Of a stretch of DNA of 64,000 nucleotides, positions 23,021 through 32,756 are shown in pieces. Source of the stretch: Dastarcus helophoroides. Lineage: Eukaryota > Arthropoda > Insecta > Coleoptera > Bothrideridae. A model generated the notes under the pieces. It saw nothing but the letters and a program-made list of their open reading frames with translations, searched no databases and was not told the origin of the DNA. Position 1 is the first letter of the stretch. Every line of letters begins with the position of its first letter. Both the position numbers and the translations under genes were made by a program. The stretch covers positions 44,196,559 through 44,260,558 of the forward strand of contig CM053327.1 of assembly GCA_028583605.1 (NCBI GenBank), written 5' to 3'.

Positions 23021-24120
23021 CTGTAACAAATAAGTTTCATTAAATTTATGAAGACACATCTAATCACGAATTTTTTTGAAACAATACCATTACAACAGCC
23101 ATTACTGACTCTTAATTGGCTTCAGCTACACATTAACCTACAAATTTATTTAAAAGGATTAAAATCGTAGGCAGGAGGGAGTTATATTTAGTGTTATATT
23201 GTAGCAGTTTGATCAATTTCATTATTTATTAAATTTTCAGACATGCAATTGATATCGCCAAAGTAATTACTGGAGACTTATTTTTAGAAACTTCGTTATG
23301 CATCCAACAACTTAAAATGTTAACTTCACAGTTCATTTAGGAGCCAATAATGGATGAAATGAACTACTCTTTAGGAAAATTCACTATGTGATGGAAAATA
23401 ACTCTATAATAGACTAGAAGCATTATGTATCAAACATGTCAAAATTTTATAGAACAGAAAACCATTTTGTTTAATAATTTTGATTGAGTTAATTTAATAA
23501 TCCATAAGCTCTTATTTTAGCTTGTACACGTCAAATATAATCGTCTCAAATTACATATATTTATGCGTAATCAACGGCTGAAAACAATTTTCAAGTAATA
23601 AAATTATAGTGATGCTTGGAAATAATAAAAGCGAATTACATTTAAATAATAGTCAATAATTGAATTAAATTACTACGAACGAATAAAATTGGTGATATGT
23701 TGGAAACGTATAAACTCTAAGAAATTCATGACTATAATGGTTAAGAAAAATATTGTCACAAATACATAGTCAGGTAGAGGGTTAATGCCCTACTATAGTA
23801 CAACTACTTTTTTATTATTTAGACTGTCTACGTGCATAAGAATATTGATTTCAGTCTAGTCCAATATTAAAGCGTTTTCAACAATTTGTCGTAATGTTCA
23901 GTTACCTACAGTACCACGCTGATGTAGCAAAAAATATACTTATTAGTCTAAAACGAAATCCCCAATTTTTTTTACCTCAAAAACCAATTGCAGATTTTAT
24001 TTTCCCTAGTCGTCTGCTGCTCACTTTGATATCGCTTTTCGACTACTTTGACAATGGGCTTTACCAGCTAGTTGCTGGTCGCTTATTAAATTGTTCCCAT
24101 TGTTTAAACACCTAAACAAT
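23021..24120. other. Upstream flank of Gdap2, no recognisable gene
   Basis: AT-rich, apparently single-copy sequence. It should contain the Gdap2 5' UTR exon and promoter on the minus strand, but I see no conserved promoter motif that I would call. Its far end (about 24065-24120) is repeated in diverged form at 29745-29790, beyond the hAT-like element. Confidence 0.4.
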
Positions 24121-24311
24121 TGTATTGGGTTGGCAAGTTAGTAATTTCGTTTTTTTTTTCACATAGACGGCGTTATTTAATTTTTTTTGAATACATTCTG
24201 TGGGTGACGTTCTTTACGTTTTGACATTTGATATCAGACAGATCGAGCTGCATTTTGAAGCACGTGGTGAGAGATTTTATTTGTAACTGATAGTTGAGGG
24301 TCAATTTTAAC

Positions 24312-25017
24312 ATGAAGTGCAACAACGAACATTTTCGGCATATTTTACTTTTTTATTTCCGTAAAGGACGGAAAGCTGCAGAGGCTCATAAAGAAATGTG
24401 TGAAGCTTATGGTGGTGATTGCATAACAGAACGCATTTGCCAGAATTGGTTTAAGAAATTCCGTTCTGGAGATTTTTCACTCAAAGATGACCAATGTTCT
24501 GGTCGACCTACTAAAGTTGATAATAATCAAATTAATATCATCATTAAAGAGGATCGTCATATCACCGTTCTAGAAATTTCGATGAGGTTAAATGTACACA
24601 ACCATTTAGAATCACTTAAAATATCTTGGACTCGTTAAAAAGCTCGATATTTGGGTTCCGCATAAATTGAAAGATATTTATTTGACACAACGAATTAATA
24701 ATATTTGCGATACGCATCTTAAGCGCAATGAAAATGATCTCTTCTTAAAAGGAATCATTACTGGTGACTTACAGTAACATCATTTGAAAACGATCATGGT
24801 CCAAGCACGATGAACCAGCACAAACCACAACAAAATCTGAATTGCATCAAAAAAAAGCTGTCGATTTGGTGGGATTATCAAGGTGTTGTGTATTTTGAGC
24901 TGTTTTCAAGGAACCAGACAATTCAGGTGTGTACTGCCAACAGCTAATGAAACTGGATGAAGCAATCAAAGAAAAAAGCTAGAATTGGCAAATCGGAAAG
25001 GAATTGTGTTCCACCAT
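24312..25017 (+). pseudogene. Mariner transposase, N-terminal and central part (irritans-like), broken
   Basis: From the ATG at 24312 the frame reads through a helix-turn-helix typical of mariner transposases (CQNWFKKFRSGDFSLKD and the SGRPTKVD linker). A frameshift near 24600 and several stops follow, but conserved pieces continue: KKLDIWVPHKL, LKRNENDLFLKGIITGD, YCQQLMKLDEAI and a degenerate RKGIVFHH, after which the LINE interrupts it just before the second catalytic Asp. The C-terminus reappears at 27598-27682. It cannot encode a functional enzyme. Confidence 0.88.
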
Positions 25018-25092
25018 GGGGTACCGTGGTCCAGTAGTACGAGTGCTGGATTACAAACCAAAGAGAGCTGGGTTCGATTCGAGCTGGCGGCT
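25018..25092 (+). other. tRNA-like segment antisense to the LINE 3' end
   Basis: On the plus strand the segment contains TGGTCCAGTAGT, resembling a pol III A box, and about 45 bp later GGTTCGATTCG, a good B box. The T-arm can be drawn with one mismatch, but an acceptor stem is not convincing, so this is tRNA-derived rather than a functional tRNA gene. It corresponds to the reverse complement of the LINE 3' UTR. Confidence 0.5.
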
Positions 25093-27560
25093 TCATCCAC
25101 CCCCGTTTTCAAGAAACGCTCTGATTCCCAAAGTCGACTCAGCCTTACGGTGAAATGAGTACTCGGGTGTAACTCGAGGTAATAATAGGCGGCTGAAGCG
25201 CACTACCTTCCCTCGTACTGCATCGCACTTGCATAGCAGATGTTCTGCAGTTTCCTCAGCTTCTGCGCAAAAGGGACATAGGTCGTTTCAGCCTGGCCCA
25301 TTTTCTTGAGGTGGTACCTCATAGGGCAATGGCCCGTTAAGAAGCCGGTTAGGATCCTCAATTCGGATTTGCTGAGTTCTAAGTAGACCTTTGTCTTTTC
25401 AAGCGTTCCAGTTATGAATCTTTTCGCCTGCCGTAGTCCTGGATATAGTCTCCAGTGGGAGATTCTTGACTTTGTTTCCCATTTTTTGACCTCATTGTTG
25501 ATTTGACTTTTGAAGAAACCAAAAGCCGGTTCAGGTCCAAGAAATGATGATGCAGATCCTTCTCTAGCGAATTGGCCCGCAGCTTCATTTCCTTGTATTC
25601 CTTTGTACCCTGGCACCCACTTAAGGCTGATCCTGTTGTGTTTAGCCAGTTGCTTTAACGTTTGTCAACAGTCCCAAACTAGTTTGGATTTGACAAGGCA
25701 GCTGCTGAGAGCCTTTATTGCCTCTTGGCTGTCAGAGTTAATGTAGATCTTTGTTCCTTTCAGGCTTCTTCGAAGACACTCGTAGGAGCAGAGTTCTATT
25801 GCATGTATTTCAGTTTGAAAGGCAGTTGGGTCTTTTCCCAAGGCTTTAGAAAACCTATAGTTAGGGCCATGAATTCTCACTTCAGTCCCATGTGCTGTCT
25901 TTGATCCATTTGTAAATCGGAGGAATAATTTGTGTGTTTCCTCAGGTACTGATTGAGCGTCAGTGTGGCTATCTAAGTCCACCTCAAAGAAATGATCAAA
26001 TTCATACCTGGGTTGCATGTAATCAACCGATTTTGCTAAAATCACCGGGCTACATTCCTTGAGGATTCCCATGTGACCAGCGAAGTATCCTTCTTTAAAT
26101 TGTTTTAATTGCAGTAATCTTGAGGCTCCTTTGATCGCTTCCCTCTTCACTAAAAGGTGGAGATGAGTTAGATCTAGCATTGCCTCCATTGCTGCTGTTG
26201 GGCAGGTGTTCATTGCGCCTCTTATGCCCAGACATGCATATCTTTGATCTATGTTCAGTTGGTTTTGTGCTGTCTTTTTCATTATTTTTGGCCACCATAC
26301 TAAAGAAGCGTATGTGATCAAGGGTCATCCTATATGACCAATAGATCATTTTCGGTTTCAGACCCCAGGTTTTGCTGAACAATCTGCGGCATGTCCAGAA
26401 CGCTGTCGTGGTTCGCTTGATTATTCTAGTCAAATGAGGATTCCAGGTGAGCTTTTGGTCTAGGACTATTCCTAGATATTTAATCTCACTTGAGAAGTTG
26501 AGTTGAACTCTATTCATAGTAGGAGCTGTTAGATTTAGCTTCCTTCTCTTCGTGAAAGGAATTATAATTGTTTTATTTGGGTTTACATTTAACCCTTGGT
26601 TTGAACACCAGTTGTTTATGGTGTTTAGGGCGTTTTGCATTAAATCCGACAGAATTTTATCGTTTTTGCCCCTGATAATAAAAGTAATATCATCTGCATA
26701 ACCTATTGCTTCAACGTCCGAGTAATGCAGTATATTTAGGAGATCATCAACCACGATGAACCACAGCAGTGGAGATAAAACACCTCCTTGGGGACAACCC
26801 CTTGCTGCGCTCACTGTGACTGAATCGCTGCCTAAGGTTGCTTTGATCCTCCTACCATCTAACATAGAGACAATCCAGTCGATGGTAGGTTTCTCAAAAC
26901 CTTTTTTGATAGCTGCTGCTTTTATGGATTCATATGAGGTGTTATCAAAAGCATCCTCTATGTCTATAAATCCACAAAGAGCTATTTCTTTGTTTGAGTG
27001 TGCACTTTCTAACTTTTTGACAAGATTGTGTAAGGCTGTCTCTGTGGATTTGCCTTCTTGATAGGCAAATTGATTATCATGAAGCGAATTCTTTAACAGT
27101 ACTTCGCTTCTAATGTGTTGGTTCATAATTTTCTCCATTGCTTTAAAGAGAAATGACGTTAGACTAATGGGTCTATATGATTTAGGCTGCGCAGATGGTT
27201 GTTTGCCTACCTTTGGTATATAGACCACATTTACGTCTCTCCAACTTATTGGAATGTAGCTTAACGTGTAACTAGCTTTGAAAATTGTAGCTAGTGGATT
27301 TATAAGTTCCATTATGCCGTGTTGTAGTAGGGCTGGGAAGATTTTATCTTCTCCTGGTGATTTGTAGGGCTCAAAGGAATTCACCGCCCATTTTATCTTA
27401 TTTTTCCCGCCAGGCTTTTTACTCGATTGTAGGGGCGTAAATGGCCCCCAGCAAACGCAGCACTGTTGTGGGTATTCCCAATTTCTATAGATCCCGGAAA
27501 GTGAGTTCGTATAATTAACCTTACACTTTCCAGGCAGCTCTTGGTGTAACTTCCGTCTTG
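25093..27560 (-). pseudogene. LINE ORF2 remnant: reverse transcriptase, RNase H, C-terminal zinc-finger region
   Basis: On the minus strand the reverse transcriptase runs from about 27400 to 26330 with KSPGEDKIFPALLQ, RPISLTSF, FIDIEDAFDN, GCPQGGVLSPLLW, GYADDI and YLGIVLD: the catalytic Asp residues are kept. A frameshift near 26320 leads to the next frame (LVWWPKIM onwards) with an RNase H domain: FTNGS (Asp replaced by Asn), TEIHAIE, NSDSQEA, then a TGA near 25665 and WVPGYKGIQGNEAAG. A further frameshift puts a CPFC...ETAEHLLCKC zinc-finger-like motif in the third frame near 25240. RNase H places it in the I/R1-type group. It is not functional. Confidence 0.88.
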
Positions 27561-27597
27561 GTGTTGGAGAAGTCCTATTCCGTTGGAGTGATCTTTG

Positions 27598-27682
27598 GAT
27601 AGAAAATTCTATGATCGCGGAATCATAAAGCTGCAGGAAAGATGGCAAAAGGTCATTGGACTAAATGGAAAATATATAATTG
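27598..27682 (+). pseudogene. Mariner transposase C-terminus, separated by the LINE
   Basis: The plus strand reads RKFYDRGIIKLQERWQK, then VIGLNGKYIID and a stop, the conserved end of mariner transposases. It shows that the element resumes after the LINE and fixes the LINE's 5' junction to a little upstream of 27598. Confidence 0.9.
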
Positions 27683-27700
27683 ATTAAAGTCTATTCTTTG

Positions 27701-27832
27701 TTCTAATGCACAGACCAATAGGTTTGAACATTTATTAGATTCGAAGTTTGGAAACCAAATACCGGTTTCGATCTTGTTAGATCTCGTCAGTTTGGTTTAT
27801 TCAATTCGAATGCTAACAAATGTTCCGACAAG
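27701..27832 (-). mobile_element. Family A hammerhead element inserted in mariner (9-bp target duplication)
   Basis: The insertion is flanked on both sides by TATTCTTTG (27692-27700 and 27833-27841). It begins TTCTAATGCACAGACC on the plus strand and is a single non-palindromic copy of the sequence that forms foldbacks at 55850-56022 and 56640-56855. The ribozyme motif lies at 27752-27798 on the minus strand. Mode of movement is unknown; the target duplication is compatible with retroposition. Confidence 0.85.
27752..27798 (-). ncRNA. Hammerhead ribozyme motif, family A, all core residues present
   Basis: Reading the minus strand: stem I strand AAACCAAA (27798-27791), core CUGACGA (27790-27784), stem II GAUC-UAACAA-GAUC (27783-27770), GAAA (27769-27766), a minimal stem III ACCGGU, cleavage position A at 27760, and the closing stem I strand UUUGGUUU (27759-27752), a perfect 8-bp match. 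This is the order and sequence of a type I hammerhead with a very short stem III, like the small hammerheads reported from Penelope-like elements and animal retrozymes, where cleavage may need dimers. The fit is seen in sequence; catalysis is inferred. Confidence 0.85.
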
Positions 27833-28189
27833 TATTCTTTGTATTAAAAAAAATGTGTTTTTTTCATACCACAAAACCGTGACTACTTTCTTGCCAACCC
27901 AATACAATCAACAATAAAGCAACATTAACAAGTTACATATATATTCTGATTGGTTTAAGTTTGTCAGGCCACAGAAAAAAGACTTTTCTGTTGTCAAAAT
28001 AATTGTTCAACTTTATCTAGGGTTGGGTGATTATGAGAGATATAATCGAAGTATTTCGATTATGGTCGTATAATCGACCATTCGATGATTGCAAATGAGA
28101 AATGAATGACGTTTCATATTCCAAATATTCCATTCAATAACTCGACGCCACTGCGCAATTTCTACCGAACATTCCAATACGATTATTTC

Positions 28190-29060
28190 GATTATGAGTG
28201 ACATTCCATACTCCATATTTCGAAGTGTCCGAGAAGTGAGATATCATTCAATATTTCGACGCAACTGCGCACTTCTACTAAGAGCGATCATTCATTTCAA
28301 AGCGAACATTCCAATACGATTATTTCGATAATAAGTGACATTAGATATTCAATATTTGGAAGTGTCCGAGAAGTGAGATATCATTCGATATTTCGACGCA
28401 ACTGCGCACTTCTGCTGAGAGCGATCATTCATGTTGTTAATTTTGATTAGTGGAATATCTTTTAGGCAGGATGCTGGATTCTTTTAATATATTGCATAGA
28501 GAAACTTCTTACTGCATGACTAACTGTTTACTCATTATTATTGATTGACATTGACAGTTTTAGCAAACATAGAACAAAGCAATGCCAACCTAAAGAAAGT
28601 AAATAGTTCAAATATTGATTTGGCATTTCACAACAATTCATTTCAAAACGAACATTCCAATACGATTATTTCGATTATGAGTGACATTCCATACTCCATA
28701 TTTCGAAGTATCCAGGAAGTGAGATATCATTCAATATTTCGACGCCACTGCGCACTTCTACTGAGAGCGATCATTCATTTCAAAGCAAACATTCCAATAC
28801 GATTATTTCGCTTATAAGCGACATTCCATATTTCATATTTCGAAGTGTCCGAGAAGTGAAATATCATTCAATATTTTGACGCAGCTGCGCACTTCTACTG
28901 AGAGCTATCATTCATTTCAAAGCTAACATTCTAATACAATTATTTCGATTATGAGTGACATTCCATATTCCATATTTCGAAGTGTCCGAGAAGTGAGATA
29001 TCATTCAATATTTCGACGCAACTGCGCACTTCTACTGAGAGCGATCATTCATTTCAAAGT
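28190..29060. repeat. ~140-bp tandem repeat (five to six copies, interrupted)
   Basis: Units contain GATTATTTCGATTATGAGTG, CATATTTCGAAGTGTCC and GACGCAACTGCGCACTTC. Copies lie at about 28190-28440 and, after a 200-bp unrelated stretch (28440-28640), at 28640-29060. ATCGATTAT-type short motifs also fill the element's ends. Confidence 0.8.
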
Positions 29061-29164
29061 GATTATGAGTGAAATGGAATATGAATTATGATGGCTTCGA
29101 CTTCGAATGAGTGAGTAAACAAATTTCTGAGTAAAAAATTGGATCTTTTTTTTAAATAAAATTG

Positions 29165-29405
29165 GTATAATTGTGGTCCTTAGTTATCTTCAAAAATTGA
29201 AATACAAATCTTGTCCCTTGAAACCAAGAAAGATTAAAAAACACAACAAAGGTTGTTCTAATGCGTTTCGAAGCAAAGCTATCATTTTCAGTAAGATACT
29301 CATCAAAATGATAGTTTGGTTATCGAAACGCGTTAGAGCAACCTTTGTTGTGTTTTTTAATCTTTTTTGGTTTCACGGGACAAGATTTGTATCTCAATTT
29401 TTAAA
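29165..29405. repeat. Family B foldback element (copy 2, nearly complete)
   Basis: Arms start with GTGGTCCTTAGTTATCTTC on the left and end in a right arm with GGTTTCACGGGACAAG. The plus-strand centre keeps a weak stem II (GAUAGU/GUUAUC, partly G-U pairs) followed by GAAACGCGUUAGAGC, but the CUGAAGA core is changed. It is positioned within the hAT-like element. Confidence 0.8.
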
Positions 29406-29744
29406 ATTGGTATAAATTATGAATAATGCATTGAGTTGAGTTTTCTATGAAATAAATTTACATTATTTTATTCATTTTTCTGACGATTAAATACCATTTT
29501 TCATTTACCCTTTGCCACATCTATAAGCATTAAGCAAAAAAAGCAATCTTGGAAAACCATATAAGAGGTTTCAGGAACTATTTACTATTTTGAGGTCCCG
29601 AAATGAAATTGGAAATAAAATATAATACAAATAACATCCTGAATTTTTGGAACATTTCATTCATAATCAATCATTCGATTATTACAAGTGATTATTTCGG
29701 TTCACTCGATTATGAAAATTTGTGGATTATGCCCACCACTACTA

Positions 29745-31364
29745 AATTGATCCCAGTGTTTAAACAGCTTAACAATAGGTACCAAGATAAATTTTATAAT
29801 CAAAAATGAAGGACAATCAATTAACAAGTTATATTTTGATTGATTTAAGCTTGGAATGCACCGCCAACGTTGGTCTTTTTTTCTGTTGTCGAGATAGTTG
29901 TTTAACTTTATTCCCTTGATTCGTTACCAAGTTCAAAGTAAGGAGCTTTATGGGAATCAAATACAGCAGTTTTGCAAGGTAAATAAATTTGATTGCTAAT
30001 CCATCCTTGAACTTTGAAACACCTTCGAATAAGACATCAATAGTTTCCAGCATTTAATGAAATTATATTGAGAAGACAATTTCAATTTCTGTAGATAATG
30101 TAATAATAATTGTTTGATTCCTTGTCAACGAAACATATTCTATAATTTCTTCTTAAGTTTTAAGTAATAGTTACATTTTTTTAGTCTATAACTGGAGGTA
30201 GTATAACACTCTGAAATGTTTGTTCTCTACCTGGTTCTGTTTACGTGGGCTAGTGTTGATTGAAACTTTGGTATGGTTTGCTTCTTTGAGCAAATTCGAC
30301 GCAGTTGAGAATTGAATTTGCGTTCCAAATACAAAACATCGTTACCACAACTGATCTAAATTATGTAGCTATTTTAAAATTTACGATTGGCGCGCAACTC
30401 TTAGTTAGAGATGAAAAAATAAAATTTTTATTCGACATTCAGAGATTATACGTCCTAGATAATTTTGTTTGAAGTATTGAAGGTGCGTTAAAAAAACGTT
30501 ATCAACTACATATAGGAAAAATCAAGTTTTAAATCTACTACAGACGATATGGTCCATATTTTATAAACTTATTCATCGTTAATGCTTTACGCGCATTATT
30601 CAAGACGATTTTCCAGGTATACACTCAGTATTTTATTAAGAGTCCTTAATGTTGTTCAATCGCTACTTCACGAGTCAAAAAAAAAAAAATTAAGCAGTCA
30701 TTTGGACTGCCGATAGAAGTGAAAATTTAAAACTACAAAATAGCAGTGATAGAATTGCTCCTGACGTTACTGAATATGAAGTAATTTAATTGTACTGGAA
30801 CTAACCTAAAATGTTTATATATTTTGATATCTAAGGGGTAAATACCTAAAATTTTTTATCATTTACATTAAAGTCAGATGACAAGCCAGTAATACTAGTT
30901 AGCCTCGATTATGGTGTTATCGGAATCTTTCCATTTATCCATCATAAAATTATCCAATGTATTCATTACAATTATTTCGTAGTTATTTTATAAAAGCAAA
31001 ATATACTCTGCTATTTTGCACTTTACAAGAAATAACTAGGTTACAAAAGCATAAAAGTCAGAGAGATATAATATTACTCAAATCAAAATATTGAAAGAAG
31101 ATTTTAAGAAATGTGATTCAAATTATAACAACGTCGCCAAACGCTCAGCCAAATGTTACTAATTCTTATCACTCTGTCCGGAGTGGTTCGTAATACGCAG
31201 GCGAAATTATGTGCGTCGTGTGAAGCCAGGGCCGTGCCGTGCTATAATGCAAAGAGGCAACCCCATCAGGGGACAGCATAAGGAGCTAAATTAAAATATA
31301 ATTAGACCCATGCAATAACTAAAAATGTTTACACATTGCTTCTCTATATCGCTCTATGTCAAAG
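29745..31364. other. Unassigned sequence; first part paralogous to the mariner flanks
   Basis: Positions 29745-29910 match, in diverged form, 24065-24123 joined to 27903-28017, i.e. the sequence around the mariner without the mariner. The rest, to 31364, is AT-rich with no recognised gene or repeat. A 74-codon minus-strand frame at 30053-29829 has no known similarity that I can name. Confidence 0.5.
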
Positions 31365-31499
31365 GTGGGCAATAGGGATGAAACGATTGTTGGTTTTCCC
31401 ACCTTCGCGAATGCGAATATTCATTTCCAACATTCGCGAATGCAAATGCGAATGTTGGTTTTTTCACTGGCACTTGGAAAATTTTGTGAGAAAAATCGA

Positions 31500-32755
31500 A
31501 ATTTTCATAATAAATCGAATGTGGAGAGAAAAGCCCACTTTCTAAGAATATTACTCTTATAATTTTCATTTAAATTTTGACATAATTTCGAATTTTACAA
31601 CAATTGTTTTTCTCTAAATTTCGTAGAAATACTATTCTCAAAATTATGTTTTTAGCAAAATTTTAATCCGGTTCTGAAAAAATAAACGAATTTTGATAAA
31701 AAGTCAAATTTTGGATAAAAAGTCAAATTTTGGTTAAAAAGCTCGATTTTAAAAAGAAAATTGTCGAAATTGGTCTAAACTTCACGAATAGAAAGAATTT
31801 TGAGAAACAGGTTGAAATTTCCGGGCGGTCAAATCTCCCAAATTTCCATGAAATATTCAAGCTTCAGTACAGTCCAATTTTAAGAGAAAAAAAGTAAAAT
31901 TTTTGAGTATATACTCAAAATTCTGCTTTCTCAAAACTTGACTTTATAATAGTAATTAAGAAAAAGACGAATTATAATTTTTAAAAAAATCAGTTTCGGA
32001 ATAAAGTGGGAATTTTCAAGAAATGAATTTAATATAAAAACCTGACCTTTTGGAAAAAATTGAAAAATAAAAAAAGATGGTTTTCGTGGTAAAAATCGAA
32101 ACTTCCAAATACCCAAGAAATCTTGAGAGAAAAATCGAAATTTCCAAAATAAATCGACTTTAGAGAGAAAAAGCCCAGTTTCCAAGAATATTTCTCTTAC
32201 AATTTTCATTTAAATTTTGACATAATTTCGAAATTTACAAGAATTGTTTTTCTTTAAATTTGGTAGAAATACTGTTCTCAAAATTGTTATGTTTTTAGCA
32301 AAATGTTAATCCGGTTCTGAAAAAAACGAATTTTGATAAAAAGTCAAATTTTGGATAAAAAGTCAAATTTTGGATTGAAAGTTCGATTTTAAAAAGAAAA
32401 TTCTCGAAAACATTTGGTCTAAACTTCACGAATAGAAAGAATTTTGAGAAACAGGTTGAAATTTCCGGGCGGTCAAATCTCCGAAATTTCCATGAAATAT
32501 TCAAGCTTCAGTACAATCCAATTTTAAGAGAAAAAAAGTAAAATTTTTGAGTATATACTCAAAATTGTGCTTTCTCAAAACTTGACTTTATAGTAGTAAT
32601 TAAGAAAAAAACGAATTGTAATTTAAAAAAATCAGTTTCGGAATAAAGTGGAAATTTTCAAGAAATGAATTTAATTCAAAAACCTGACCTTTTGGAAAAT
32701 TTGAAAAATATCAAAATTTAGAGAATAAGATGATTTTTGAGGTAAAAATCGCAGG
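31500..32755. repeat. AT-rich repeat with ~640-bp direct duplication
   Basis: The block beginning at 31566 (CATTTAAATTTTGACATAAT) recurs at 32207, about 641 bp later, with the same sequence of landmarks (AATCCGGTTCTGAAAAAA, TTGAGTATATACTC, CAGTTTCGGAATAAAGTGG). The composition is the same degenerate GTCGAAATTTTGAG type as at 1-1475. Confidence 0.8.
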
Positions 32756-32756
32756 G

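Larger units (their letters stand above)
25018..27590 (-). mobile_element. Non-LTR retrotransposon (I/R1-like, RNase H-bearing), 5' truncated
   Basis: It is inserted antisense in the mariner. It lacks ORF1 and the endonuclease and begins shortly before the reverse transcriptase. The 3' UTR on the minus strand is only about 75 bp and has no A-tail at the junction; read on the plus strand it resembles a tRNA (see 25018-25092). Loss of part of the mariner at the junction suggests a deletion accompanied insertion. The exact 5' junction near 27590 is uncertain by some tens of bases. Confidence 0.85.
24125..27902 (+). mobile_element. Mariner transposon split by nested insertions
   Basis: Inverted ends TTGGGTTGGCAAG (24125) and CTTGCCAACCCAA (ending 27902) are flanked by TA at 24123-24124 and 27903-27904. 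The 3.8-kb span compares with about 1.3 kb for an intact mariner; the excess is a LINE (about 25018-27590) and a 132-bp family A insertion (27701-27832). Part of the transposase (from before its second catalytic D to near the C-terminus) is missing at the LINE junction. Confidence 0.9.
28018..29744. mobile_element. Probable hAT-like non-autonomous element
   Basis: Ends TAGGGTTGGGTGATTATG (left) and TAGTGGTGGGCATAATC (right end read inward) are similar to each other and to hAT-type termini. The best 8-bp flanks, ACTTTATC and AATTGATC, match at six positions. The interior contains ~140-bp repeats, a family B foldback at about 29165-29405, and no transposase. Flanking sequences (27905-28017 and 29745-29910) are related to each other, which complicates the boundary. 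Confidence 0.45.

Noticed and set aside
25018..25092. Functional tRNA gene
   Set aside because: A and B boxes are recognisable, but there is no convincing acceptor stem or anticodon arm.
29829..30053. 74-codon minus-strand frame starting MLETIDVLFEG
   Set aside because: It looks protein-like at first but matches no family I can name and part of it overlaps the sequence duplicated around the mariner.
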